A stretch of DNA of 18,338 bases from Berkiella_A sp050252335 (GTDB lineage Bacteria; Pseudomonadota; Gammaproteobacteria; Berkiellales; Berkiellaceae): contig JBFWLB010000049.1 of the NCBI GenBank assembly GCA_050252335.1, forward strand, positions 1 through 18,338. The letters are read 5' to 3'. A program made the translations under genes and the position numbers. The notes beneath the pieces were generated by a model that did not search any database, was not told the origin of the DNA, and saw nothing but the letters and a program-made list of their open reading frames with translations. Shown here piece after piece: positions 4,951-11,885 of this stretch (position 1 is its first letter; each line of letters opens with the position of its first letter).

Positions 4951-7914
4951 TTAACGTGCTGATTTAGGTTTTGATCTTTCTAGCGTAGGATCTGCTTGAT
5001 CTTGGCCTTGACTTATTTTTTTAATTTCCTTCATTGCAGGTGGGTTAAAATGTCGATTATGAGCGCGTGCCCATTTTATAAATTCATCCGCTGCTTTCAT
5101 GCGTTGTGCAGGATCTTCTATTTTTTGAATCTCCGTTAAAGCCCTTGGGCCAGTGATTTTCTTTTCATTATAGAAAAGCATAACGCTGCCACGAGAGACT
5201 CGGGGGGGGGCACTTTTGGGTTCTTCGGAACCGAGTGTCTTGGCACTCTCTTTTTCTGGAGCAGAACTATGTTGTTCTCCTGCTAGGCGTGCTGCTCTGA
5301 GTTTTTCACGGCCTTCTAGCAAGCTGGCCAAATGGGCATCTCTTCGCTGTTGGAGCGTAAGCTGTGGCGCTTCGTTTGGATCTCGTGGTCCTTCGTAAAG
5401 AACGATACTTTCTTGTGGTACACTCATGGTTTCTGTTTGTTTTTCTGCAATACGTTTACCATGTTCAATCAGCGCATTCATATTACTTGAAACATAGAAG
5501 CCTCTATCGATGGCAGCACCGACAAAGCCAATTTGATCAATGCTTCGTTCTGGATTTCCGCACCAGCTACCAGCACGTGCCCAGACTTTATAACTACCAT
5601 CTATATTAATCATATTGTTTACGTTTAGAAAATGAAATACCAGTAATTCTGCTCTTGCTTTGATTTCTTGTGGATCAGCATTGTCACGCATCATTTGTTT
5701 TATATGGGCGGCTTCTTTAGCAAGCCCGGCAATGGTTTCTGCATTGCTAGGATCTTTTGTATCGATGGCAAAGGCAGATTTATTCATAATGCTGGCGAGA
5801 AAATCAGTACCAATTTCACGCCAAAAGGGATCGACAACCACACCTTCATACTGATAGAAAAGAGCAGCATTCTCTGGCGAGTCATCTATCGCTTTAAGGT
5901 GATCGACGAAAGTCCACTGTGCATCATTCGATAGATTCTTTGGATCAAAGCCACTTAATCCCCATAGAATAGCACTGGTGTAATAATTTTTATCTGCCGT
6001 TTTTTGTTTACACCATGCTTTAAATTCATCTTCAACTTGGTGCGTAATAGAGAAAGGATCACAATGCACGCGTGCCATTGCAAATTGATTTAAGGCTATG
6101 GCCTGACCATCTCTCTTTCCAATGTCTCCAGTAACGGTCATATGAATAATTTCTGCAATGACATCATCTTCCATATTGACGTCAGCAACAATGGAAGTGT
6201 CAGAACCTGCAATTCTACTAACAGCTTCTTTGGTTTGTGCACCAATAAACATACCTGCTGCAAAATTAATGCTTGGTATTTCAGAGTTGTCATGTGTGCG
6301 ATGCATAGCTTGGATAAGATAGTCTTTTGTTCTGTCAAAGCCAGGATTTGTGCCGTCACGAAATGCATCATATTTCCGCATATTCATGACATGAGCACCA
6401 CCGATATCCCAATAGCACTCGTGTGCTTGTTCTTTCAGTTTTGCGATTTCTTCTTCATGAATGGCTTGTATTTTTTTTCTAATAGCATCGTTTTCAAGAG
6501 AGGTTTCTAATGTTACTGAAAGCTCTGTTGCCGTTCGGTCAAGCGCCTCTTCTTCAGCTTTTAAGGCGGCAATTTCTTGATCTAACTCTGCAATTTTTTT
6601 GCTTAGATCGTCAGTGCTCTGTGTTGAGGTTGGGAGATTGCCTGAGGCCGTTAAACTCAATTGATTGTTTTCATATAAGCTTGCTTTTAATTTTGCTCTT
6701 ACAAAAGAAGTATGTGCGCGTTTTTTTTCATTGATAGCCTCGCTAAGGCTATCTTGCTGGTGTGCAATGCTTTCGATTTGAGTTAAAGTTTTTTCTATTA
6801 TATTGTTGGGGTCAAGATTTTTTTGTAATTCTGCGTATTCTGGATTTGTCTTTTTGAGATAAGTAACATAAGAAGATGTGAGTAAAGGATCTTTAGTATT
6901 TGCAAAATCGAGTAATACCAAATGTGCCACTTCTTCTGCTTTTTCTCTAGCGTCATATGATGCTGTTCTGAGGAAGGTTCTTTTTCCTCCTTTGGGATCT
7001 GCTAAAGATATCTCTGTATAATAGCGTTTATCTTTTTCTTCTGTATTTTTGATTTCTTGTTCAGTGAATCCTTTTGCGAGCAATTGATTGCGAATTTTAA
7101 TTAAATTGTTTTGGGTGTGGTTGTGATTGTAAGATGTACTTTGTGTCTCTATTTCTGTCTGTATTCTTTGCAATTGTGCTATCTCATCTGTGGTATCTAT
7201 ACCGGAGCGCGCATTCAAGGCAGCGATCAAATTTTTTACTTGTGGTAATAAATCAATATGAGTTCTTAAGCTCAATACTGCACTACAATTGTTAAGTTGG
7301 CCAGGCGTTAATTGCTCACTTGCTGAGCCACCACCACCATAAGAGGAAATAGTAACAGGCGTGGTTGGATCTAATGCATGTTTGCCAATGGCATCCATCA
7401 TGCCCATGGTATACACAGCGGCTAGATCGCCTTGTAATCCCATTTCAGGTAGTTGTAAGCAAATTTGTGTGATAGGTCCGGTACCAATTCTGGCCACGGA
7501 GAGTTCAGGCTTTCCATCGTGCATGAAATCACGCATCTTATATTTAGCGCCCACGATTTCTGTTGCAGTAATATCTGCACCCTGAATATAACCTGCCAAG
7601 CTGTGAGCAATACGTTCACAGATGCCCTCTGCATCAGATTTAGCCGTAAGTGTGGAGGCATTTTCAGCATACTGTTCGATCCCAAAATTACTGACAAATT
7701 GTTCAAATAGCTCGTCTGTAATTTTCCCTCTAGAAATAATGAGAATAGACTCTCCCGTATCCATTGTTGAAACAGCAGCATCGGTACCCATACGTGTATT
7801 GATGATGGGTTTTAAAACAGAAGCTACTTCTTCTGGCATGAAGCCTAAATGGATCTTTATTTCTTCAGGGCGAGATTCTTGAGAGAGCGTTTCTCCTTGT
7901 TTGGGTCCCAGCAT
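4951..7914 (-). CDS. Large unknown protein (987 aa) with central coiled coil, effector-like
   Basis: I do not recognise this protein. From this start it reads as four parts: a mixed alpha/beta N-terminal region (about 1-235) with a glycine patch SSYGGGGSASEQ near 191-202; a charged region with a predicted coiled coil at about 365-500 rich in Glu, Lys and Leu; a second globular region (about 505-835) beginning at ECYWDIGGAHVMNMRKYD and rich in Trp, Phe and His; and a polar, low-complexity basic tail. No signal peptide or membrane segment is seen, so it is cytosolic or exported by a non-Sec route. I choose the ATG at 7914 because TGAGGTG precedes it by a few bases; the frame could start at an upstream TTG (7926) without support. 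A nine-C run at codons 902-905 could switch off the last 85 or so residues. A secreted effector is one guess; a scaffold protein is another. Confidence 0.85.
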   Translation of the reverse strand: MLGPKQGETLSQESRPEEIKIHLGFMPEEVASVLKPIINTRMGTDAAVSTMDTGESILIISRGKITDELFEQFVSNFGIEQYAENASTLTAKSDAEGICERIAHSLAGYIQGADITATEIVGAKYKMRDFMHDGKPELSVARIGTGPITQICLQLPEMGLQGDLAAVYTMGMMDAIGKHALDPTTPVTISSYGGGGSASEQLTPGQLNNCSAVLSLRTHIDLLPQVKNLIAALNARSGIDTTDEIAQLQRIQTEIETQSTSYNHNHTQNNLIKIRNQLLAKGFTEQEIKNTEEKDKRYYTEISLADPKGGKRTFLRTASYDAREKAEEVAHLVLLDFANTKDPLLTSSYVTYLKKTNPEYAELQKNLDPNNIIEKTLTQIESIAHQQDSLSEAINEKKRAHTSFVRAKLKASLYENNQLSLTASGNLPTSTQSTDDLSKKIAELDQEIAALKAEEEALDRTATELSVTLETSLENDAIRKKIQAIHEEEIAKLKEQAHECYWDIGGAHVMNMRKYDAFRDGTNPGFDRTKDYLIQAMHRTHDNSEIPSINFAAGMFIGAQTKEAVSRIAGSDTSIVADVNMEDDVIAEIIHMTVTGDIGKRDGQAIALNQFAMARVHCDPFSITHQVEDEFKAWCKQKTADKNYYTSAILWGLSGFDPKNLSNDAQWTFVDHLKAIDDSPENAALFYQYEGVVVDPFWREIGTDFLASIMNKSAFAIDTKDPSNAETIAGLAKEAAHIKQMMRDNADPQEIKARAELLVFHFLNVNNMINIDGSYKVWARAGSWCGNPERSIDQIGFVGAAIDRGFYVSSNMNALIEHGKRIAEKQTETMSVPQESIVLYEGPRDPNEAPQLTLQQRRDAHLASLLEGREKLRAARLAGEQHSSAPEKESAKTLGSEEPKSAPPRVSRGSVMLFYNEKKITGPRALTEIQKIEDPAQRMKAADEFIKWARAHNRHFNPPAMKEIKKISQGQDQADPTLERSKPKSAR
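5202..5210 (-). repeat. C9 homopolymer inside the 987-aa gene (possible phase-variable tract)
   Basis: Nine consecutive G on the plus strand read as nine C in the coding strand, spanning Ala902-Pro-Pro-Arg905. In either shifted frame a stop appears within about 10-25 codons (for example A-P-P-P-S-L-S-W-Q-R-Y-A-F-L-stop with one extra C). Length change would therefore remove about 85 C-terminal residues. Confidence 0.7.
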
Positions 7915-8219
7915 TATACACCTCAATAATATGATGTAGCGTAAATTATTATTCTTGGTACAGTCTTAGATTCACTTGGGAGTGAATTGCCAGACGACTA
8001 CAGGTGGGACAGAGGCCAAAACGAAAAAGTTTCCTGAACAATTAATTTTTCTAATGATAGGTGATTGGTCTACTAGGATTAAAAACAGTGTTTAAAGAGC
8101 TTTGCGAGTAAGATTCATCTGTGAAGGGTATACAATCGATTTGAATAGAATGTCGATAGAAAGGGGAGCCTGTTGTTCATCAATGCTGAAGAATACAAGA
8201 TATTACACGTTAATGAGAA
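7915..8219. other. Intergenic region upstream of the 987-aa gene
   Basis: About 305 bp between the end of tatC and the start of the 987-residue gene, both on the minus strand. Apart from the inverted repeat at 7970-7987, I see AT-rich sequence that should hold the promoter of the large gene. I find no hexamer pair good enough to call, no clear tatC terminator and no credible small ORF. Confidence 0.5.
7970..7987. promoter_or_regulatory. Inverted repeat ATTCACT-N4-AGTGAAT, possible operator
   Basis: A perfect 7-bp dyad with a 4-base spacer lies 56 bp upstream of the chosen start codon of the 987-residue gene. No T-tract follows, which argues against a terminator, and its position fits a transcription-factor site. 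No known regulator consensus is recognised. Confidence 0.4.
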
Positions 8220-8945
8220 TTATTGAGCGACTACTTTCGTTGTTTTGAAGATTTTGCTTAACCAGACTCCCAACTCAAACAAGATAAGCAAGGGGACGGC
8301 CAGTAGGATTTGTGATATGACGTCTGGGGGGGTTAAGAGCATACCTACGACAAAACATCCAACAATAATATAAGGGCGTTTTTGCACATATTGTTCTATG
8401 GATATTAGATTGAAATAGAGTAGTGAAAAAATCACAATAGGAATTTGAAAACTAAAAGCAAAGATAAGCATTAGATTACTGATAAAACCAAAATAGGCGC
8501 CTAAATCAGTCATTACTTTAATATCTGAAGGCGCGAAATGATAGAAAAAATTGAGTGCTAAGGGACATACAACAAAAAACGCAAAAAGGCCACCCATGTA
8601 AAATAATATCGTACTTAAGAGTAGCAGAGGAAAAAATACTTTTTTCTCATGTTGATACAGGCCTGGCGCAATAAACGACCATAGCTGAAAGAGTAAGTAG
8701 GGGATAACGATTATCAACGCAAGAAAAACTGAGAATTTCATGAGTACCGTAAAAGGCGTCATGATCTGAGTGCTAATGATTTGATAAGAATTGGGCAAGA
8801 ACTTTAAAACCGGCTGCGTTAACAGATCGAAAAGAGGTCGACAAAATACAAAAATAGCTAAGAAAGCGATAGCAAAAACGAAGACTGAAGAGAGCAATCT
8901 TTTTTTAAGTTCTATGATATGGCTTAAGGTATTTGTTGTTATCAT
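8220..8945 (-). CDS. tatC: Twin-arginine translocase subunit TatC
   Basis: TatC is the multi-spanning inner-membrane receptor that binds twin-arginine signal peptides of folded export substrates. The 241-residue product shows family marks: a short cytosolic N-terminus with SHIIELKKRLL, six hydrophobic segments, FIAPGLYQHEK with Phe91 and Glu100 at the positions corresponding to E. coli F94 and E103, and MLLTPPDVISQ before the last segments. Length is near the usual 240-260. I start at the ATG at 8945, one base after the tatB stop. The frame is open further upstream, but only with a non-standard ATT, and the tatB coding sequence occupies that stretch. No strong Shine-Dalgarno is visible, which fits coupling to tatB. 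It is the last gene of hinT-tatA-tatB-tatC. Confidence 0.97.
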   Translation of the reverse strand: MITTNTLSHIIELKKRLLSSVFVFAIAFLAIFVFCRPLFDLLTQPVLKFLPNSYQIISTQIMTPFTVLMKFSVFLALIIVIPYLLFQLWSFIAPGLYQHEKKVFFPLLLLSTILFYMGGLFAFFVVCPLALNFFYHFAPSDIKVMTDLGAYFGFISNLMLIFAFSFQIPIVIFSLLYFNLISIEQYVQKRPYIIVGCFVVGMLLTPPDVISQILLAVPLLILFELGVWLSKIFKTTKVVAQ

Positions 8946-8946
8946 A

Positions 8947-9126
8947 TTATGGCGCGGGTGGATCAATGGTTTGTTTTAATTCGGCTTTGAGGGTTTTAAG
9001 CTGTTTATTCGTTTTGCCCCACAATTTCCCCAGCATAAATGAAATACTCTGTAGTTGATCAGGTTTTAACACACAGATGGCAACAATGACAACAACCAAA
9101 ATCTCGCCGAATCCAATTTGTCCCAT
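8947..9126 (-). CDS. tatB: Twin-arginine translocase subunit TatB, short form (59 aa)
   Basis: TatB works with TatC in the twin-arginine signal-peptide receptor complex in the inner membrane. The product starts MGQIGFGEILVVVIVA, with the single N-terminal membrane segment and the polar Glu8 characteristic of TatB, then KPDQLQSISFMLGKLWGKT, an amphipathic helix. It stops after only 59 residues, whereas TatB proteins are commonly 100-170 residues, so the long variable C-terminal part is absent. The gene lies 7 bp after the tatA stop and 1 bp before the tatC start, so operon position supports the call over a second TatA. Its size makes it easy to miss. Confidence 0.9.
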   Translation of the reverse strand: MGQIGFGEILVVVIVAICVLKPDQLQSISFMLGKLWGKTNKQLKTLKAELKQTIDPPAP

Positions 9127-9133
9127 AATTGAC

Positions 9134-9301
9134 CTACTGTTCTGTATCTGGCTTATCGCTTTCGTTCAGACCTTTTTTAAAGCCTTGTAGTGCTTTACCA
9201 AAATCTTCGCCGAGTGTGCGTAATTTTTTAGTACCAAAGAGTAAAACCACAATTAATAAAATTAATAATAATGATCCGGGACTGATTCCACCGATACCCA
9301 T
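9134..9301 (-). CDS. tatA: Twin-arginine translocase subunit TatA
   Basis: TatA polymerises to form the protein-conducting path of the Tat system. The 55-residue protein has MGIGGISPGSLLLILLIVVLLFG as its membrane segment, then the hinge and amphipathic helix TKKLRTLGEDFGKALQGFKKG and a short acidic end. The length is at the small end for the family. The start at 9301 follows GAGGTG by 5 bases. The open frame reaches upstream to 9376 into hinT, but those codons lack a binding site and family similarity. It lies 49 bp after hinT and 7 bp before tatB. Confidence 0.96.
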   Translation of the reverse strand: MGIGGISPGSLLLILLIVVLLFGTKKLRTLGEDFGKALQGFKKGLNESDKPDTEQ

Positions 9302-9350
9302 GTTACACCTCTTTTCTTTTTGGGGAGTTGTTAAAATATAATTGCGTGCT

Positions 9351-9686
9351 TTAAAATTTAGGTAATGCGCCGCCACCTAGCAAATGGAAATGCAGATGAA
9401 AAATTTCTTGTCCACTGCCTGCACCTGCATTTATCACTGTTCTGAAGGAATCAATATTTTGCTCTTTTGCAAAATTTTTCAGAGAAGTTACAATATATCC
9501 CATCAAATCACTATGCTCTTCTTGAACGTCTAATAAACTGGCAATATGTATTTTAGGTATGACAAGCAAATGTACACGTGCTTTGGGACGGATGTCATTT
9601 ATGACAAAAATATGATCATCTTCATATACTTTGTTTGTCGCTAATTTTCCAGTTGCCATATTGCAGAATAAACAGTTCTGTGTCAC
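9351..9686 (-). CDS. hinT: HIT-family nucleotide hydrolase (HinT-like)
   Basis: Histidine-triad proteins of the HinT branch hydrolyse purine nucleoside phosphoramidates and acyl-AMP. The 111-residue sequence has the active-site triad FHLHFHLL with His97, His99 and His101, the upstream NAGAGSGQEIFH motif, the conserved LLVIPK..H segment near 40-47, and an N-terminal CLFC pair (Cys5, Cys8) typical of many members. The start is GTG at 9686, preceded by AAGG at short spacing. It is the first gene ahead of tatABC and probably shares its promoter; no functional link to Tat is implied beyond co-transcription. Confidence 0.93.
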   Translation of the reverse strand: MTQNCLFCNMATGKLATNKVYEDDHIFVINDIRPKARVHLLVIPKIHIASLLDVQEEHSDLMGYIVTSLKNFAKEQNIDSFRTVINAGAGSGQEIFHLHFHLLGGGALPKF

Positions 9687-9744
9687 GAGCCTTGCACCCT
9701 TGATTGTGTTAGTATTCTAAACAAAAAAAATTGAGTAATATCCA

Positions 9745-9753
9745 ATTATACCA
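9745..9753 (-). promoter_or_regulatory. Extended -10 promoter for hinT-tatABC
   Basis: On the minus strand TGGTATAAT matches the extended -10 consensus TGnTATAAT exactly. It lies about 60 bp upstream of the hinT GTG, within the short gap after the 644-residue gene. No good -35 hexamer is present, as is common for extended -10 promoters. Confidence 0.55.
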
Positions 9754-9760
9754 ATATTTT

Positions 9761-11695
9761 TTATGATTTTCGCGGTTTCGTCGTGCTTGGTTCTACAGGA
9801 TATTGAGAGGATTTTGGAGGAGATGCTTGGGTGCGTAGCATATTATTTGCATTTAAAGCAGTATACTGAGTTGTATGGCTGCGATATTCTCTGGGCGTGT
9901 GGGTGCTTTTCTTTTGTGCGATGTGTTGAGCTAGCTCTTTGTTGCTTTGAACGCTTTGGCGCAAATCGTGTATTTCCGACTTGATATTTTCTAAGTTACG
10001 TAAAATATCCTGATGTGTCTTATTTGCTTGCACCACTTCTTGTTGCGCCTCATCTACTTTATTCTTTAGGGCATCCTCTTTTGTTTGTTGTTGTTGTAAT
10101 TTGGTTTGCAGATTAGTAAGTGCATGTGTTGTTTTTGTAATCTCTGATTGTAATTTTCTATAACGTTTGCTATCCGGTTTTTCTTCACTGAGCGATTTTT
10201 GTTTTTGGGCAATAGTCTGCGTGTGTTTAGCAATTGCTATTTCTATGCTTTCAAGTGCGCGCAGTGATTTCTCGTGGGCTTGTTTACTTGTGCTTAAGGC
10301 ATTGAGTAAGGCTGGTTTTTTCTCATCAATGGCGATGAGTGTGCTACTTAAAAAAAGTTCTGTTTCATGACAAGTTTTTAACTTATTTAAATTTTCCATG
10401 TTGTTATAATGTAATTCTTCTTGTTGTTGTAAATTTTTAAACTCTGCAACCATCTCTTTGAGTTTGCTATCCTCTGTTTGATGCGCAGCCAGTAGTTTTT
10501 TATGTTCTTCTGCAAGAAGCGTCTTTTTAGCGTTAAGTTCTTTGATAACGGTTTCTGTTTCAAACAGTTGTTTCTTAAGATCTTTGATTTCTTTTTTCAG
10601 TAAATGTATATGTTCTTGGATAACTGATTCTTCTTTTGATAATTGTTTGCTAATATCCTCAAGCTCGTCATTGTCTTGATAGGTAGAGAAAGCATACATG
10701 CTATGAATGAAATTTTCTGTCTCTGCCTCACTATAAGCGGTGTTTAATTGTTGCTTTTCGGTTTCACTGAGCGTTGGGTCATGCAGTTTCTTTGATAGAA
10801 GTGCCATTTCTTGTGCTTTGCTCTCGGCAAGATCTTCATGTGATTGGATTTCTTCATTTAGTTTTGTGATTTTTGTTTGTGCTTGCATTTTCTTTTCTTT
10901 TACTGCATTAAGCTTTGCTTCTTCTCTGCGTTTACTCCCTTTTTTCTCATCAATCATGCGTGCAATGCGCATGTGTCTTTGGATGGCGAGATCGGTTTGA
11001 GACTGTATATCTGCAATTTTATGCTCATGGTTTTGGATTTGATCGGTTAATTCATTTACTTTTCTTGTTTGGGCCTGTATGGCTTTTTCTAATTGATTTT
11101 TTCTTGCGCTTATTTCTTGTAAGTTTATTTTGATTTGATCAATTTCATGATTAATGTCAGTGATTTTTTTTGTAAAGTTACGCTCTAATGCAGCAAGTGC
11201 TTCTTCTGCAGTTGTGTTAGAGCTGGGTGTTTCAATAATATATCTGGTGTGACTCATAGATTGCTGTTCTTTTAATGCTGTATCTGCTGATTTCTGCATC
11301 AGGGCATCTTTTCTTATCTCTTGCAGACGAAAGAAATGTGCAAACATTAATAGCATGTCTGCTTCTAATATCTCTTGTGCACTAACAAAACTTAAGTTTT
11401 CGTTAAATGTTTTAATTCGTTCAAAATATTTTTGATTGATTTGTGCTTCATCTACTTGAGTGAGGGGGCGTGTTGGGACAACTAACTGTTTTAAATAACG
11501 TGCATAAGCTTCTCTTTCTAGAATGATTTGTCTGTATATGTTTCCTAAATTGTCATTGGCTGTGTTAATTGAAACTTGTTGATCGTTAAGCCCAAACAAA
11601 GTGGCCAGTGTATTTCGATACTGCACAAGATTTATTTCTGGTAAATAGAAGCGTTGTGAAGCCAAAAAATCAAAGGATGTTGATCTCTTTACCAT
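9761..11695 (-). CDS. Large coiled-coil protein of unknown function (644 aa)
   Basis: I do not recognise a family. The first 165 or so residues look globular and helical (LPEINLVQYRNTLATLFG and a later ILEADMLLMFAHFFRLQEIR). From about 165 to 590 the sequence is an almost continuous coiled coil rich in Lys, Glu, Gln and Leu, broken near 330-345 by NFIHSMYAFSTYQDNDELED. The last 45 residues are polar with Pro, Ser, Thr and Arg/Lys. No signal peptide or membrane helix is present. The ATG at 11695 follows TGAGG by 8-9 bases. It is transcribed away from the equally coiled-coil 1224-residue gene across 180-190 bp. Secreted effector, scaffold or filament-forming roles are all possible; coiled coils also attract spurious matches to SMC and myosin-type proteins. 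Confidence 0.85.
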   Translation of the reverse strand: MVKRSTSFDFLASQRFYLPEINLVQYRNTLATLFGLNDQQVSINTANDNLGNIYRQIILEREAYARYLKQLVVPTRPLTQVDEAQINQKYFERIKTFNENLSFVSAQEILEADMLLMFAHFFRLQEIRKDALMQKSADTALKEQQSMSHTRYIIETPSSNTTAEEALAALERNFTKKITDINHEIDQIKINLQEISARKNQLEKAIQAQTRKVNELTDQIQNHEHKIADIQSQTDLAIQRHMRIARMIDEKKGSKRREEAKLNAVKEKKMQAQTKITKLNEEIQSHEDLAESKAQEMALLSKKLHDPTLSETEKQQLNTAYSEAETENFIHSMYAFSTYQDNDELEDISKQLSKEESVIQEHIHLLKKEIKDLKKQLFETETVIKELNAKKTLLAEEHKKLLAAHQTEDSKLKEMVAEFKNLQQQEELHYNNMENLNKLKTCHETELFLSSTLIAIDEKKPALLNALSTSKQAHEKSLRALESIEIAIAKHTQTIAQKQKSLSEEKPDSKRYRKLQSEITKTTHALTNLQTKLQQQQTKEDALKNKVDEAQQEVVQANKTHQDILRNLENIKSEIHDLRQSVQSNKELAQHIAQKKSTHTPREYRSHTTQYTALNANNMLRTQASPPKSSQYPVEPSTTKPRKS

Positions 11696-11736
11696 AAAAA
11701 TACCTCAGCGTATTTACACGATTAAATTGCTTTACA

Positions 11737-11765
11737 TTATTATCTAGTGAGCTTAAAGAGCGCAA
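11737..11765 (-). promoter_or_regulatory. Possible sigma-70 promoter for the 644-aa gene
   Basis: On the minus strand TTGCGC (11760-11765) and TAATAA (11737-11742) are separated by 17 bp, about 42 bp before the start codon. Neither hexamer is strong, but the spacing and position are right. Confidence 0.35.
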
Positions 11766-11789
11766 TAAAGTTCCAATTGATGATGTGAG

Positions 11790-11812
11790 TCAGATATCCG
11801 CGAGATATCTGA
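11790..11812. promoter_or_regulatory. Perfect 9-bp inverted repeat in the divergent intergenic region
   Basis: TCAGATATC (11790-11798), spacer CGCGA, GATATCTGA (11804-11812). It lies between the two divergent coiled-coil genes, 95 bp from the minus-strand start and 74 bp from the plus-strand ATG. No T-tract follows on either side, so a dimeric regulator site controlling both genes is more likely than a terminator. No known consensus is recognised. Confidence 0.5.
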
Positions 11813-11885
11813 TGAAGAATGAACTTATCCATTTAATTAAGCCTCAATTCATATACGAAAACTGAAAGCTTTAAGCGTGGTTACA

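Noticed and set aside
8321..8337. C7 run in tatC as a phase-variable tract
   Set aside because: It encodes the conserved LTPPDV motif of TatC, and seven bases is short; chance codon use explains it.
9721..9760. Intrinsic terminator after the 644-aa gene
   Set aside because: T8 follows only a 5-bp AATTG/CAATT stem with a 9-base loop; too weak to call, and the extended -10 promoter occupies the same place.
10167..11133. Several plus-strand frames rich in Cys, Phe and Ser opposite the 644-aa gene
   Set aside because: They are antisense shadows of a coiled-coil gene, whose Lys/Glu codons give Phe/Leu/Ser on the other strand; no start signals.
11696..11876. PmrA-type effector promoter box (paired TTAA half-sites)
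   Set aside because: Several TTAA words occur, but not in the required repeated spacing; expected by chance in AT-rich DNA.
11877..11885. Upstream GTG as the start of the 1224-aa protein
   Set aside because: Possible, but it adds only three residues and has no better ribosome binding site than the ATG at 11886; left as an alternative.
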